Assembly (NCBI RefSeq): GCF_037963865.1
Contig: NZ_CP150170.1
Span: forward strand, 2,294,001-2,358,000
Reading direction: 5' to 3'
DNA length: 64,000 bases
Source: Paenibacillus sp. FSL R10-2734
GTDB taxonomy: Bacteria; Bacillota; Bacilli; Paenibacillales; Paenibacillaceae
How positions within the stretch are numbered: the stretch's first letter is position 1; each line of letters begins with the position of its first letter. Positions 7,586 to 15,147 of the stretch are shown here, piece after piece. The translations under genes and the position numbers were made by a program. The notes beneath the pieces were generated by a model. That model saw nothing but the letters and a program-made list of their open reading frames with translations. It had not been told where the DNA came from and did no database searches.

Positions 7586-9406
7586 GTGGCTAGCGGACAC
7601 GGGAATATTCCGGAAGAGGTTATCGAAAGCGTGCTTGCGCGTCATGATATTGTCGATACAGTCGGTAAGGTTGTCCATTTGTCCAAGCAGGGGAAATATT
7701 TATGGGGCCTCTGCCCGTTCCATTCGGAGAAAACCCCTTCCTTTACAGTTACCCCCGACCGGGGAGTGTTTCATTGCTTTGGCTGCGGCATGGGTGGAAA
7801 TGCCATCAAATTTAGGATGGAAATCGAAGGATTAACCTTCCCCGAAGCCGTCAGAATAATGGCTGAAGAAAGTGACATTCCCGTTCCTGAAGGTAAGGGA
7901 GGCCTGATGTCTCCTCCTGATCCGGAACGCGATCGGTTGATTCAAGCTTATGAATGGTCGGCAAAGTTTTATCATTACTTGCTGAAGAATACGGAACACG
8001 GCAAAGCCGCAATGGAGTATTTAAGAGCCCGGAACTTCAGCGATAAAATGATTGACCAGTTTCAGATCGGATATGCTCCGGACCGCTGGGATACTTTGCT
8101 ACAGTTTTTGGAGAAACGGAATTTTGACCTTGCTGAAATGGAGAAAGGCGGACTCTTGTCTGCCAGAGGTGAGGGCAAAGGGTATATAGACCGTTTCCGT
8201 GGTCGAATTATTTTTCCGATTGCGAACCGCACAGGAAAGGTGATTGCTTTTGCTGGAAGAATTCTTGGAGAAGGTCAACCCAAGTATTTAAATTCTCCAG
8301 AGAGTAGATTGTTTAACAAAAGCCGGATTTTATACAATTTGCACCAGTCCAAAGCATCCATCCGCAAAACGCGGCAAATCGTCCTCTTTGAAGGATACGG
8401 AGATGTCATTTCGGCCTGGGAAGCAGGTGTGCATAACGGTGTAGCAACGATGGGGACATCTTTGACTGAAAGTCATGTAGCGCTGATGAAGAGTCTGGCT
8501 GATGAAATTGTACTGGCTTATGACGGTGACCGGGCAGGACAAGCAGCTGCTATGAAGTCCATTCCAATGCTTGAAGGAAGTGGCCTGCGTGTGAAAATTG
8601 CCTTACTGCCAAGCGGGCTCGATCCAGATGAGTTTATCTCCAAGCATGGTGGAGAAAGGTTTATGGATCAGGTTATTGATTCTGCGGTTTCATCCATAAA
8701 ATTTAAGCTTATATATCTGAAAAAAAACCATATACTCCTAGAGGAAGATGGCAAAATTGCCTACGTTAAAGAAGCTTTGGAGGTCATTGCTTCACTGCAT
8801 TCCTCGACCGAGAGAGAGGTTTACCTAAGGGAAATCGCTTCTGAGCTGGAACTTTCATATGATAGTTTGAAGCAGGATTGTAATTTACTTAGGGCATCGA
8901 TGCAAAAAAACATCCCTGAAGGGGATAATAACGACAAAAGGTGGAATAATGGTAGGCATAAAAAAGGGCAAGTGCAGACACCAACTTTGCTGCCCGCTTA
9001 TCATGTTGCGGAACGGCGTCTACTGTCCTTTATGATTCAGGACCCAGAAGCCGCTACGTATGTGGGTGAACGCCTCGGAGAAGAGTTCAACATCGATGAT
9101 CATGCGGCAATTGCCGCTTATCTATATGCCTATTACGCGCAAGGCAAACCACCCGGCATTAGTCGGTTTCTATCATCGCTTCAGGATGATCGTCTGGAGA
9201 AAACTGCAACATCAATTTCCATGATGGATACACCTCCAGACTGGAATATGCAGGTGCTGGATGATTGTATTCGTGAAGTACGGAAATACCCACTGCAGCG
9301 CAAGATGGATCAGAAGCGTGAAGAGATGATTCAGGCGGAGAAGTCAGGTGACTTTTTGCGTGCGGCACAAATAGCAAGTGAGATTATAGCCCTAGAGAGA
9401 CAATGA
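7586..9406 (+). CDS. dnaG: DNA primase
   Basis: Makes RNA primers at the replication fork, acting with the DnaB-type helicase. The N-terminal CHC2 zinc finger is CPFHSEKTPSF...FHCFGCG (residues about 40-65). The TOPRIM catalytic core includes LFEGYGDVIS and the metal site AYDGDRAGQAA. The C-terminal helicase-binding region is more divergent. I choose GTG at 7586 (MASGHGNIPEEVIESVL, 606 residues) because AAGGTGG lies five bases before it; TTG at 7571 would add five residues. It is followed 40 bases later by sigA, the classic dnaG-sigA operon. Confidence 0.96.
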   Translation: MASGHGNIPEEVIESVLARHDIVDTVGKVVHLSKQGKYLWGLCPFHSEKTPSFTVTPDRGVFHCFGCGMGGNAIKFRMEIEGLTFPEAVRIMAEESDIPVPEGKGGLMSPPDPERDRLIQAYEWSAKFYHYLLKNTEHGKAAMEYLRARNFSDKMIDQFQIGYAPDRWDTLLQFLEKRNFDLAEMEKGGLLSARGEGKGYIDRFRGRIIFPIANRTGKVIAFAGRILGEGQPKYLNSPESRLFNKSRILYNLHQSKASIRKTRQIVLFEGYGDVISAWEAGVHNGVATMGTSLTESHVALMKSLADEIVLAYDGDRAGQAAAMKSIPMLEGSGLRVKIALLPSGLDPDEFISKHGGERFMDQVIDSAVSSIKFKLIYLKKNHILLEEDGKIAYVKEALEVIASLHSSTEREVYLREIASELELSYDSLKQDCNLLRASMQKNIPEGDNNDKRWNNGRHKKGQVQTPTLLPAYHVAERRLLSFMIQDPEAATYVGERLGEEFNIDDHAAIAAYLYAYYAQGKPPGISRFLSSLQDDRLEKTATSISMMDTPPDWNMQVLDDCIREVRKYPLQRKMDQKREEMIQAEKSGDFLRAAQIASEIIALERQ

Positions 9407-9446
9407 AATGTTGACAGGATGTACCTAGGGAGGAGGGAGTCGAATT

Positions 9447-10580
9447 ATGGCGAACGATCAGCATACTGAATTGGAAGCAGAATTTACTTTGGATCAGGTT
9501 AAGGATCAGCTTATTGAGCAAGGCAAGAAAAGATCATCATTGCTATACAAAGATATTATGGAGAAATTATCGCCGTTTGATCAAGACCCCGAGCAAATGG
9601 AGGAGTTCTATGAACAACTCAGTGATTTGGGGATTGAAGTTGTAAACGAGAACGATGAAGAGGTTAACAGCCTCCGGCCAAATGAGGACAATGAGGACAA
9701 AGAGGGCGATGAGTTCAGCTTTGATGATGATTTGTCACTTCCACCTGGGATCAAGATTAATGATCCAGTCCGTATGTATCTGAAAGAAATTGGACGCGTT
9801 CCACTGTTGTCGGCTGACGATGAAGTTGAACTAGCTATGCGGATTAAAAATGGAGACGAAGAAGCAAAACGTCGTCTTGCAGAAGCAAATCTACGTCTCG
9901 TAGTAAGTATTGCTAAACGTTATGTCGGACGCGGCATGTTATTCCTCGATCTGATTCAAGAAGGTAACATGGGTCTGATCAAAGCGGTAGAGAAATTTGA
10001 CCATAATAAAGGGTTCAAATTTAGTACGTATGCAACTTGGTGGATTCGTCAGGCCATTACCCGCGCGATTGCGGATCAGGCACGTACGATTCGTATTCCT
10101 GTACACATGGTTGAGACGATCAACAAGCTGATTCGTGTCTCTCGTCAATTGCTGCAAGAACTGGGACGTGAACCTTCGCCAGAGGAAATTGCGGCTGAGA
10201 TGGAGCTGACGGTTGAGAAAGTCAGAGAAATCATGAAGATTGCCCAAGAGCCAGTATCGCTCGAAACACCGATCGGTGAAGAAGACGATTCTCATCTGGG
10301 AGATTTCATTGAGGATCAGGAAGCCTTGGCTCCTGCGGATGCAGCTGCTTATGAACTGCTGAAGGAACAGCTGGAGGATGTACTGGACACGCTCACGGAG
10401 CGTGAAGAGAATGTACTTCGTCTGCGTTTTGGCTTAGATGATGGCCGGACGAGAACGCTTGAAGAAGTCGGTAAAGTGTTCGGTGTTACACGTGAACGGA
10501 TTCGCCAGATTGAAGCTAAAGCATTACGTAAGCTTCGTCACCCTAGCCGCAGTAAACGGCTTAAGGATTTCCTCGAATAG
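9447..10580 (+). CDS. sigA: RNA polymerase primary sigma factor SigA
   Basis: Directs RNA polymerase to housekeeping promoters. It has 377 residues. Order: acidic region 1.1 with a DNDEEVNSLRP stretch; region 1.2 DPVRMYLKEIGRVPLL; region 2 with NLRLVVSIAKRYVGRGM, DLIQEGNMGLIKAVEKF and FSTYATWWIRQAI, which contacts the -10 element; region 3; region 4.2 helix-turn-helix VTRERIRQIEAKALRKLRHP. GGGAGGAGGG precedes the ATG. It is the last gene before a terminator at 10594-10628. A GGAGGA-rich leader links it to dnaG. Confidence 0.97.
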   Translation: MANDQHTELEAEFTLDQVKDQLIEQGKKRSSLLYKDIMEKLSPFDQDPEQMEEFYEQLSDLGIEVVNENDEEVNSLRPNEDNEDKEGDEFSFDDDLSLPPGIKINDPVRMYLKEIGRVPLLSADDEVELAMRIKNGDEEAKRRLAEANLRLVVSIAKRYVGRGMLFLDLIQEGNMGLIKAVEKFDHNKGFKFSTYATWWIRQAITRAIADQARTIRIPVHMVETINKLIRVSRQLLQELGREPSPEEIAAEMELTVEKVREIMKIAQEPVSLETPIGEEDDSHLGDFIEDQEALAPADAAAYELLKEQLEDVLDTLTEREENVLRLRFGLDDGRTRTLEEVGKVFGVTRERIRQIEAKALRKLRHPSRSKRLKDFLE

Positions 10581-10593
10581 TATTTCATGAACT

Positions 10594-10628
10594 GAACCTT
10601 CTGCTGCTCAGTGGCAGGAGGTTCTTTT
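10594..10628 (+). terminator. Intrinsic terminator after sigA
   Basis: Arms GAACCTTCTGC and GCAGGAGGTTC with one G-U pair, a nine-base loop, then TTTTATTT. Confidence 0.9.
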
Positions 10629-10687
10629 ATTTGAATTTACGACCCTAAAAGTGCTGACCATGTGCATCTGGAAAGAAGGATGAGCCA

Positions 10688-11512
10688 GTGAATTTGGAAA
10701 AACGCGAAATTATTATAAAAGAGATTCAGTATTGGAGAAATAACAGATTGCTGCCAGAGCAGTATTGCGACTTCTTAACCAACCTGTATGATGATGAAGC
10801 TGCGGCTAAGGATAACAATCCAATTTCGCTGAAGAATCTACAGCAGGGAAACATCAAAATTTGGCTGTTTGGTTTTGGAATTATTTCCTTGATTTTCTTG
10901 ATTAGTCTTTATTTTAGCGTTTTTCCCTGGCCTTTGCAACTTGCAACAGCACTATCTGTATTAATTATCTGTTATGGATACTCAGCGGTTTACAGGGACC
11001 GAAATCAGGTCATTAGTCTTATCCTAGCGGGGCTGGGAAGTGTGTTAACGCTTGGTTTTGGGCTATGGATGATTGCTTTGCATGATCTTGATCCTCAGCT
11101 CTGGAGACCGATTCTGATTGGTGCCTGCGGCTTGATATGGTGTATTCTGGGATTTGCACTCCGGATCGGCTTGCTGCAGTACTGCGGTTATGCCTTTTGG
11201 GCATTACTATATGCGGGATTCTTCGGTGGAAAGCGCCCTGAGGCTTCGATGCTAGAGCTTGAGCTCTTATGGCTTCCACTCAGTGTAATGATGGTGTGGC
11301 TAAGCTGGCTGTTGCATCACAAAGTTAAAGGCGTCGCTAGTGTTTTTTTTGCAGTGGGAGTATCTCTATGGATCATGCCAGAGCTTGATGCTCTTTTACT
11401 GAGACAGGATTATCCACAGTGGATTTCGTTTATGCTAATTTTAAAAATTGCGGTAGGCTTAGCCCTGCTGTTCTTGTTTCGAAAAAAATGGATAATGTGG
11501 GTGGCAACATGA
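10688..11512 (+). CDS. Hypothetical polytopic membrane protein
   Basis: A 274-residue protein whose function I do not recognise. The first 55 residues are soluble, charged and probably helical (EIQYWRNNRLLPEQYCDFLTNLY), reminiscent of the N terminus of DUF2157-like membrane proteins. About seven or eight hydrophobic segments follow. The start is GTG at 10688 after AGAAGGATG. The stop codon overlaps the start of trmK (ATGA, 11509-11512), so translation is probably coupled. It sits between sigA and trmK, a place where Paenibacillus-like genomes carry an extra gene compared with Bacillus; this last point is from memory. Confidence 0.75.
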   Translation: MNLEKREIIIKEIQYWRNNRLLPEQYCDFLTNLYDDEAAAKDNNPISLKNLQQGNIKIWLFGFGIISLIFLISLYFSVFPWPLQLATALSVLIICYGYSAVYRDRNQVISLILAGLGSVLTLGFGLWMIALHDLDPQLWRPILIGACGLIWCILGFALRIGLLQYCGYAFWALLYAGFFGGKRPEASMLELELLWLPLSVMMVWLSWLLHHKVKGVASVFFAVGVSLWIMPELDALLLRQDYPQWISFMLILKIAVGLALLFLFRKKWIMWVAT

Positions 11513-12288
11513 ACAATGTGAAATTATCAGATCGGCTTCAGCAATTGCTGGAGCAAATTCCGCAAGGAAGCAGGTTGGCAGACATCGGCTCTGATCATGC
11601 TCTGCTTCCTGTAGCTGCTGTAGAAAGCGGTAAGGCTGTATTCGCAGTAGCAGGTGAGGTAAACCCGGGTCCTTTTGATGCTGCTTGTAAAGGCGTTGCA
11701 GAGGCCGGACTAGGGAAGGTGATCTCGGTGCGACGAGGGGATGGCCTTGAGGTACTAGAACCTGGTGAAGTTAATTGTATCACGATCGCTGGTATGGGTG
11801 GCGCATTAATTGCTTCAATTCTTGATCGCGGACAAAGCCAAGGCAAGCTAAAGGATGTTACAACACTGGTACTTCAGCCGAATGTAGGCGAGGATATTTT
11901 GCGCCGCTGGCTGCTAAATAATGACTGGGTTCTTATAGCTGAAAGTATTCTTGAAGAAGACGGCAAGCTGTATGAGGTGTTAACGGCTGTACCAGAGGAT
12001 GCTAGCGCTGGTATTACGAATGCTAATGTATATCGAGAGGTAACGTTAGGCGATTCTGCTTTGGTTCGTGGTCAGGACACCTTGCTACAGATGGGACCTT
12101 GGCTGATCCAAGCATCGAATGATGTGTTTTTTGCCAAGTGGCAGGGAGAGATTCAGAAATTGGAAGGCATTCTGACATCGTTGTCACGTTCAGAGCTCGA
12201 ATCTGCGGAGAATAAACGGAAATTAATTCGAGACCAGATCAAGGAGATTACGGAGGTGCTGCAATGCTTGCCAAAGGACAAACAGTAA
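11509..12288 (+). CDS. trmK: tRNA (adenine(22)-N(1))-methyltransferase TrmK
   Basis: SAM-dependent enzyme that methylates N1 of adenine 22 in tRNAs. The Rossmann-type SAM site begins RLADIGSDHALLPV (residues about 22-35) and is followed by the catalytic-region motif ITIAGMGGALI near residue 90 and LVLQPNVGEDILRRWL near 120, all typical of the TrmK family. I use ATG at 11509 (MNNVKLSDRLQQLL), 259 residues. An in-frame ATG at 11488 would add seven residues. The end overlaps the next gene by 25 bases, as in the trmK-yqfO pair of Bacillus. Confidence 0.93.
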   Translation: MNNVKLSDRLQQLLEQIPQGSRLADIGSDHALLPVAAVESGKAVFAVAGEVNPGPFDAACKGVAEAGLGKVISVRRGDGLEVLEPGEVNCITIAGMGGALIASILDRGQSQGKLKDVTTLVLQPNVGEDILRRWLLNNDWVLIAESILEEDGKLYEVLTAVPEDASAGITNANVYREVTLGDSALVRGQDTLLQMGPWLIQASNDVFFAKWQGEIQKLEGILTSLSRSELESAENKRKLIRDQIKEITEVLQCLPKDKQ

Positions 12289-13379
12289 TTCAATATATGG
12301 AGCAGCTGGCTCCGAAGCATTTAGCCGAAGAGTGGGACAAAGTCGGTCTGCAACTAGGTTCCTTACAGAAAGAAATAACTAATGTGCTGGTTGCTCTCGA
12401 TGTGAATGATGAAGTCGTCGAAGAGGCAATTAGTCTCGGCTGTAATCTAATCATTGCCCACCATGCGATTATTTTCCGTCCGCTACAAGGGATTCAGACT
12501 GATACACCGATGGGTAGAATGTATGAAAAGCTGATCAAAAATGACATCGCGGTATACATCAGTCACACTAATCTGGATGTAACCGAAGGTGGAATGAATG
12601 ATTGGATGGCGGAAGCTCTTGGCATAGAGAACGGAGTGCCTATCAAAGACATTCACTCAGAGCAATTGTCAAAGCTGGTTGTGTTTGTGCCTAAGGATCA
12701 TCATCAGAAGGTGCTGGATGCCATCCTGAACGCTGGAGCAGGGGCAATCGGCAACTATAGTCATTGCAGCTTCAATATCGAGGGATATGGAACTTTTATT
12801 CCGGGAGAAGGCACAGATCCTTATATCGGGGAAAAAGGTAAGCTGGAACGTGCCGAGGAGATTCGTATTGAGACGATCGTCCCGCATACCATTCGCAATA
12901 AAGTGGTACAGGCTATGCTTAAGGCTCACCCTTATGAAGAGGTTGCCTATGATTTGTACACGATGGATCTCAAAGGCCGCAGCTTAGGGCTTGGGCGAGT
13001 TGGAAAGCTCAAAGAGCCTACAACACTTGGGCAATTCGTTGAGACGGTAAAAAAAGGCCTGAAGGTAGACCATGTGCGTGTTGTGGGTGATCTGAATCGT
13101 CCGATTCGTAAAGCCGCAGTTTTGGGAGGTTCGGGCGGAAAGTATTATAACAGTGCTATTTTCCGCGGTGCGGATGTGTTGGTTACGGGCGATCTGGATT
13201 ACCATACAGCACAGGATGCTGTGCTCGCTGGTATCACTCTGATTGATCCGGGACATAATGCGGAGAAGATTATGAAAGAGAAGGTTGCGGAGTGGATGAC
13301 TAGGAAACTGGTGGAGCATAAGTACGGTACAGCTGTACATGCTTCGCAGGTGAATACGGAGCCATTTCAGTTCCTGTAA
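12264..13379 (+). CDS. yqfO: Nif3-like dinuclear metal centre hexameric protein (YqfO)
   Basis: A 371-residue member of the Nif3/GTP cyclohydrolase I type 2-like family; the biochemical role is unsettled. Metal ligands are visible in LIIAHHAIIF (two His), SHTNLDVTEGGMND (His, Asp) and, near the end, DPGHNAEKIM. Between the two halves (residues about 130-235) is an inserted PII-like domain (KLVVFVPKDHHQKVLDAI...), which makes the long version found in Firmicutes. GGAGGT precedes the ATG at 12264, and the start lies inside trmK. Confidence 0.92.
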   Translation: MLAKGQTVIQYMEQLAPKHLAEEWDKVGLQLGSLQKEITNVLVALDVNDEVVEEAISLGCNLIIAHHAIIFRPLQGIQTDTPMGRMYEKLIKNDIAVYISHTNLDVTEGGMNDWMAEALGIENGVPIKDIHSEQLSKLVVFVPKDHHQKVLDAILNAGAGAIGNYSHCSFNIEGYGTFIPGEGTDPYIGEKGKLERAEEIRIETIVPHTIRNKVVQAMLKAHPYEEVAYDLYTMDLKGRSLGLGRVGKLKEPTTLGQFVETVKKGLKVDHVRVVGDLNRPIRKAAVLGGSGGKYYNSAIFRGADVLVTGDLDYHTAQDAVLAGITLIDPGHNAEKIMKEKVAEWMTRKLVEHKYGTAVHASQVNTEPFQFL

Positions 13380-13397
13380 ATTACCAAGGAATAAAGC

Positions 13398-13426
13398 TTG
13401 TGCCGGACATGTGATGTCTGTATAAT
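13398..13426 (+). promoter_or_regulatory. Promoter of rnpB
   Basis: TTGTGC (13398-13403), 17-base spacer, TATAAT (13421-13426): a SigA-type promoter placed about 15 bases before the RNase P RNA 5' end. Confidence 0.8.
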
Positions 13427-13440
13427 ATATAATGTTGTTC

Positions 13441-13856
13441 GGAAAGTTTGACAGACAATCGCCGGTGACGTGAAGACGTCACGGGAGGAAAGTCCGGGCT
13501 CCATAAGGCAGGATGCTGGATAACGTCCAGTCGGCGCGAGCCGAAGGATAGTGCCACAGAAATGGACCGCCGATGGCCGCCTTAGGGCGGCACAGGCAAG
13601 GATGGAACCGAGGTGTAAGAGACCCCGAGGAACGCTGGTGACTTCGTTCCTGGTAAACCCCATCTGGAGCAAGACCTAATGAGACGCAGCAAATTCCTTT
13701 ATTGGAATAGGCAGCCTTAGCCTGAGGCGCGTCTAGGTTGGTCGCTGGAGCTGTGCAGTAATGTACGGCCTAGATAGATGATTGTCGCTTATGGTGGGAG
13801 GGTAGTTCCCGATCGAACCACGACGAGCACAGAACCCGGCTTACGGCAAACTTTCC
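13441..13856 (+). ncRNA. rnpB: RNase P RNA
   Basis: Catalytic RNA that removes the 5' leader of tRNA precursors. The two ends pair as stem P1: GGAAAGTTTG at 13441 with CAAACTTTCC ending at 13856. The universal 5' block GAGGAAAGTCCGGGCTC starts at 13485 and its P4 partner ACAGAACCCGGCTTA is near 13830. The hairpin GTGACGT-GAAG-ACGTCAC precedes the first block. The length of about 415 bases and the Firmicute context suggest a type B RNA. It is transcribed from its own promoter and closed by a terminator at 13895-13931. Ends are inferred from pairing and could shift by a few bases. Confidence 0.96.
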
Positions 13857-13894
13857 TAACTGCAACGTTATAATTACAATGTATACACAAATAG

Positions 13895-13931
13895 CGACGT
13901 ATCCTGGGTGACCGGAGTACGTCGTTTTTTT
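13895..13931 (+). terminator. Terminator after rnpB
   Basis: Stem CGACGTATCC / GGAGTACGTCG with one bulge, loop around TGGGTGACC, followed by seven T. Confidence 0.88.
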
Positions 13932-14045
13932 AAAATAGAAGTGAGTATAAGTTTCAACGTCGGAATTACGAGGAAGGCTTTTTTGTATAGGAAATACATC
14001 CGTAGCTGCCCATAGCTACTGACCGGAGCATATTTCTGACCTATT

Positions 14046-14117
14046 TATAGGGAGCAATTCCCTATAATCATGAATTTCTAGGGATAATCAGATTATTATA
14101 GGGAGATTTTCTCTATA
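14046..14117. repeat. Cluster of TATAGGGA inverted repeats
   Basis: TATAGGGA/TCCCTATA at 14046-14066, ATAATC-A-GATTAT at 14084-14096, and TATAGGGAGA/TCTCTATA at 14097-14117. The cluster lies in the gap between rnpB and the small gene at 14227. It may be an operator array or repeated hairpins; nothing else in the window shares it. Confidence 0.6.
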
Positions 14118-14226
14118 TTGTTACGTAGCGTAAACGGCTGGTCGAATGACCAACTATGCATGAGATAGGGCATTGCTTTTGTTGTAGATTGTTTGTTCTG
14201 GCAAGAAGATATGTAGAAAGTGGGAC

Positions 14227-14475
14227 ATGTGTAACATGGGAAATTATCAGATTTGCGGGTTCTGCGGACATTTATATGAACGAAACAATAAGAGGATGTG
14301 CAGTAGTTGTGATGAGATGTATCAGAGTATCAGGCGTATTGTAGAGACTTCACCCGACACGATGGTATTAAACATATCCCTTCAAACAGGGGTAAGTGTC
14401 AGTCGAATCATGTCTTTCGTTGAAAATGGTTATTTTAGGCTCAATAAAGATAGTATAGAAGTGTCTAAGAAGTAG
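14227..14475 (+). CDS. Small zinc-finger-like protein, resembles the N-terminal part of YvyF
   Basis: An 82-residue protein of unknown function. CGFCGHLYERNNKRMCSSC gives a CxxC-x11-CxxC zinc-ribbon pattern, followed by a helical segment ending VSVSRIMSFVENGYFRLNK that looks like a small helix-turn-helix or DnaD-like fragment. This layout recalls the first half of the flagellar-operon protein YvyF, but it is shorter and not in a flagellar operon. The ATG at 14236 (MGNYQICGFCG) is an alternative start; neither has a strong ribosome-binding site. It stands alone between the rnpB terminator and a strong terminator at 14486. Confidence 0.6.
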   Translation: MCNMGNYQICGFCGHLYERNNKRMCSSCDEMYQSIRRIVETSPDTMVLNISLQTGVSVSRIMSFVENGYFRLNKDSIEVSKK

Positions 14476-14485
14476 ATTAGAAAAT

Positions 14486-14535
14486 AAATAACCCGGCTTT
14501 CCCATCCTATAAAGGATGAAGAAGCCGGGTTATTT
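14486..14535. terminator. Strong bidirectional terminator
   Basis: AATAACCCGGCTT ... AAGCCGGGTTATT with further pairing CATCCT/AGGATG inside. A-rich and T-rich flanks on both sides allow termination in both directions. Confidence 0.9.
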
Positions 14536-14586
14536 AAATAGCAGAAAGTATAAGTTTCACGCAATACTCTATGTCTTATATTTCTC

Positions 14587-14630
14587 GCAAAAACGATTAC
14601 CGTCCTTTAAGGACAGTAATCGTTTTTGCT
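14587..14630. terminator. Second long hairpin terminator
   Basis: Arms GCAAAAACGATTAC and GTAATCGTTTTTGC plus inner GTCC/GGAC pairing around TTTA, forming an almost perfect palindrome. It lies 50 bases after the previous terminator with no gene between them. Confidence 0.8.
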
Positions 14631-14639
14631 TAGTACACA

Positions 14640-15038
14640 ATCCATGGTTATTTGTTCGTGTGGTAACGGACTCAGATGCAACTATATGCGCATTTTAAGC
14701 GTTTTGGAGGGAGTTTCGGACTGGAGGGACATTATTTATCATAATTAGGGGGCATATCATGCCATTTCAGTCATATAACGACCCAAGAGTCCGTTAGCAT
14801 TTCAAAACAGCGTAATTGTTGCAAATAAGGGCTCTGGTGTCCGAACGCAAATTTGGTCGCAATAAAACTGCATTATCTCTTTTCTATAGGGTTTACAGAC
14901 GAGAATAGTTGAAGTTTGCGCAATTACATTAGCCTAACATACGCCGAAAGCTCTAAAAAATGTTTTTAGCTGCACAGAGTGATTGAAGATCGGTTAGGAC
15001 AGGCCTGAGGTAAATGAAAGCACCCAAGTAGAATACAA
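14640..15038. repeat. Gene-free stretch with degenerate copies of the GTCCG/GGAC intergenic repeat family
   Basis: No gene is supported. Fragments such as ACGGACTCAGATGCA near 14668 and, in inverted orientation, GTTGCAAATAAGGGCTCTGG...GTCCGAACGC near 14818-14850 resemble parts of the tandem repeat at 33479-33808 (CGGACTCAGATACAG; CGGACCGTATGGCTCTTATTTG). I read this as decayed copies of one dispersed family. Confidence 0.5.
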
Positions 15039-15080
15039 GGGGACGGATGTCAACAGCGATTGGAATCCATATCCGTCCCC
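15039..15080 (-). terminator. Possible terminator of the aminotransferase gene
   Basis: Ten-base arms GGGGACGGAT and ATCCGTCCCC around a 22-base loop, about 70 bases downstream of the minus-strand stop codon. On the minus strand it is followed by TTGTATTC, which is only weakly T-rich, so the assignment is tentative. Confidence 0.5.
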
Positions 15081-15147
15081 CCATCCCTGCTGAAGTGTTG
15101 GATTTACTCCAGATTTTTAAAGGTCGTAGGTGAAGTTTTTCTTATGA

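Noticed and set aside
13367..13672. Minus-strand open frame over the first half of rnpB
   Set aside because: Shadow of a structured RNA gene.
14079..14096. Sequence resembling the I-SceI homing endonuclease site (TAGGGATAA...)
   Set aside because: Only part of the 18-base site matches, and no homing endonuclease or intron is present; the similarity comes from the local TAGGGA repeats.
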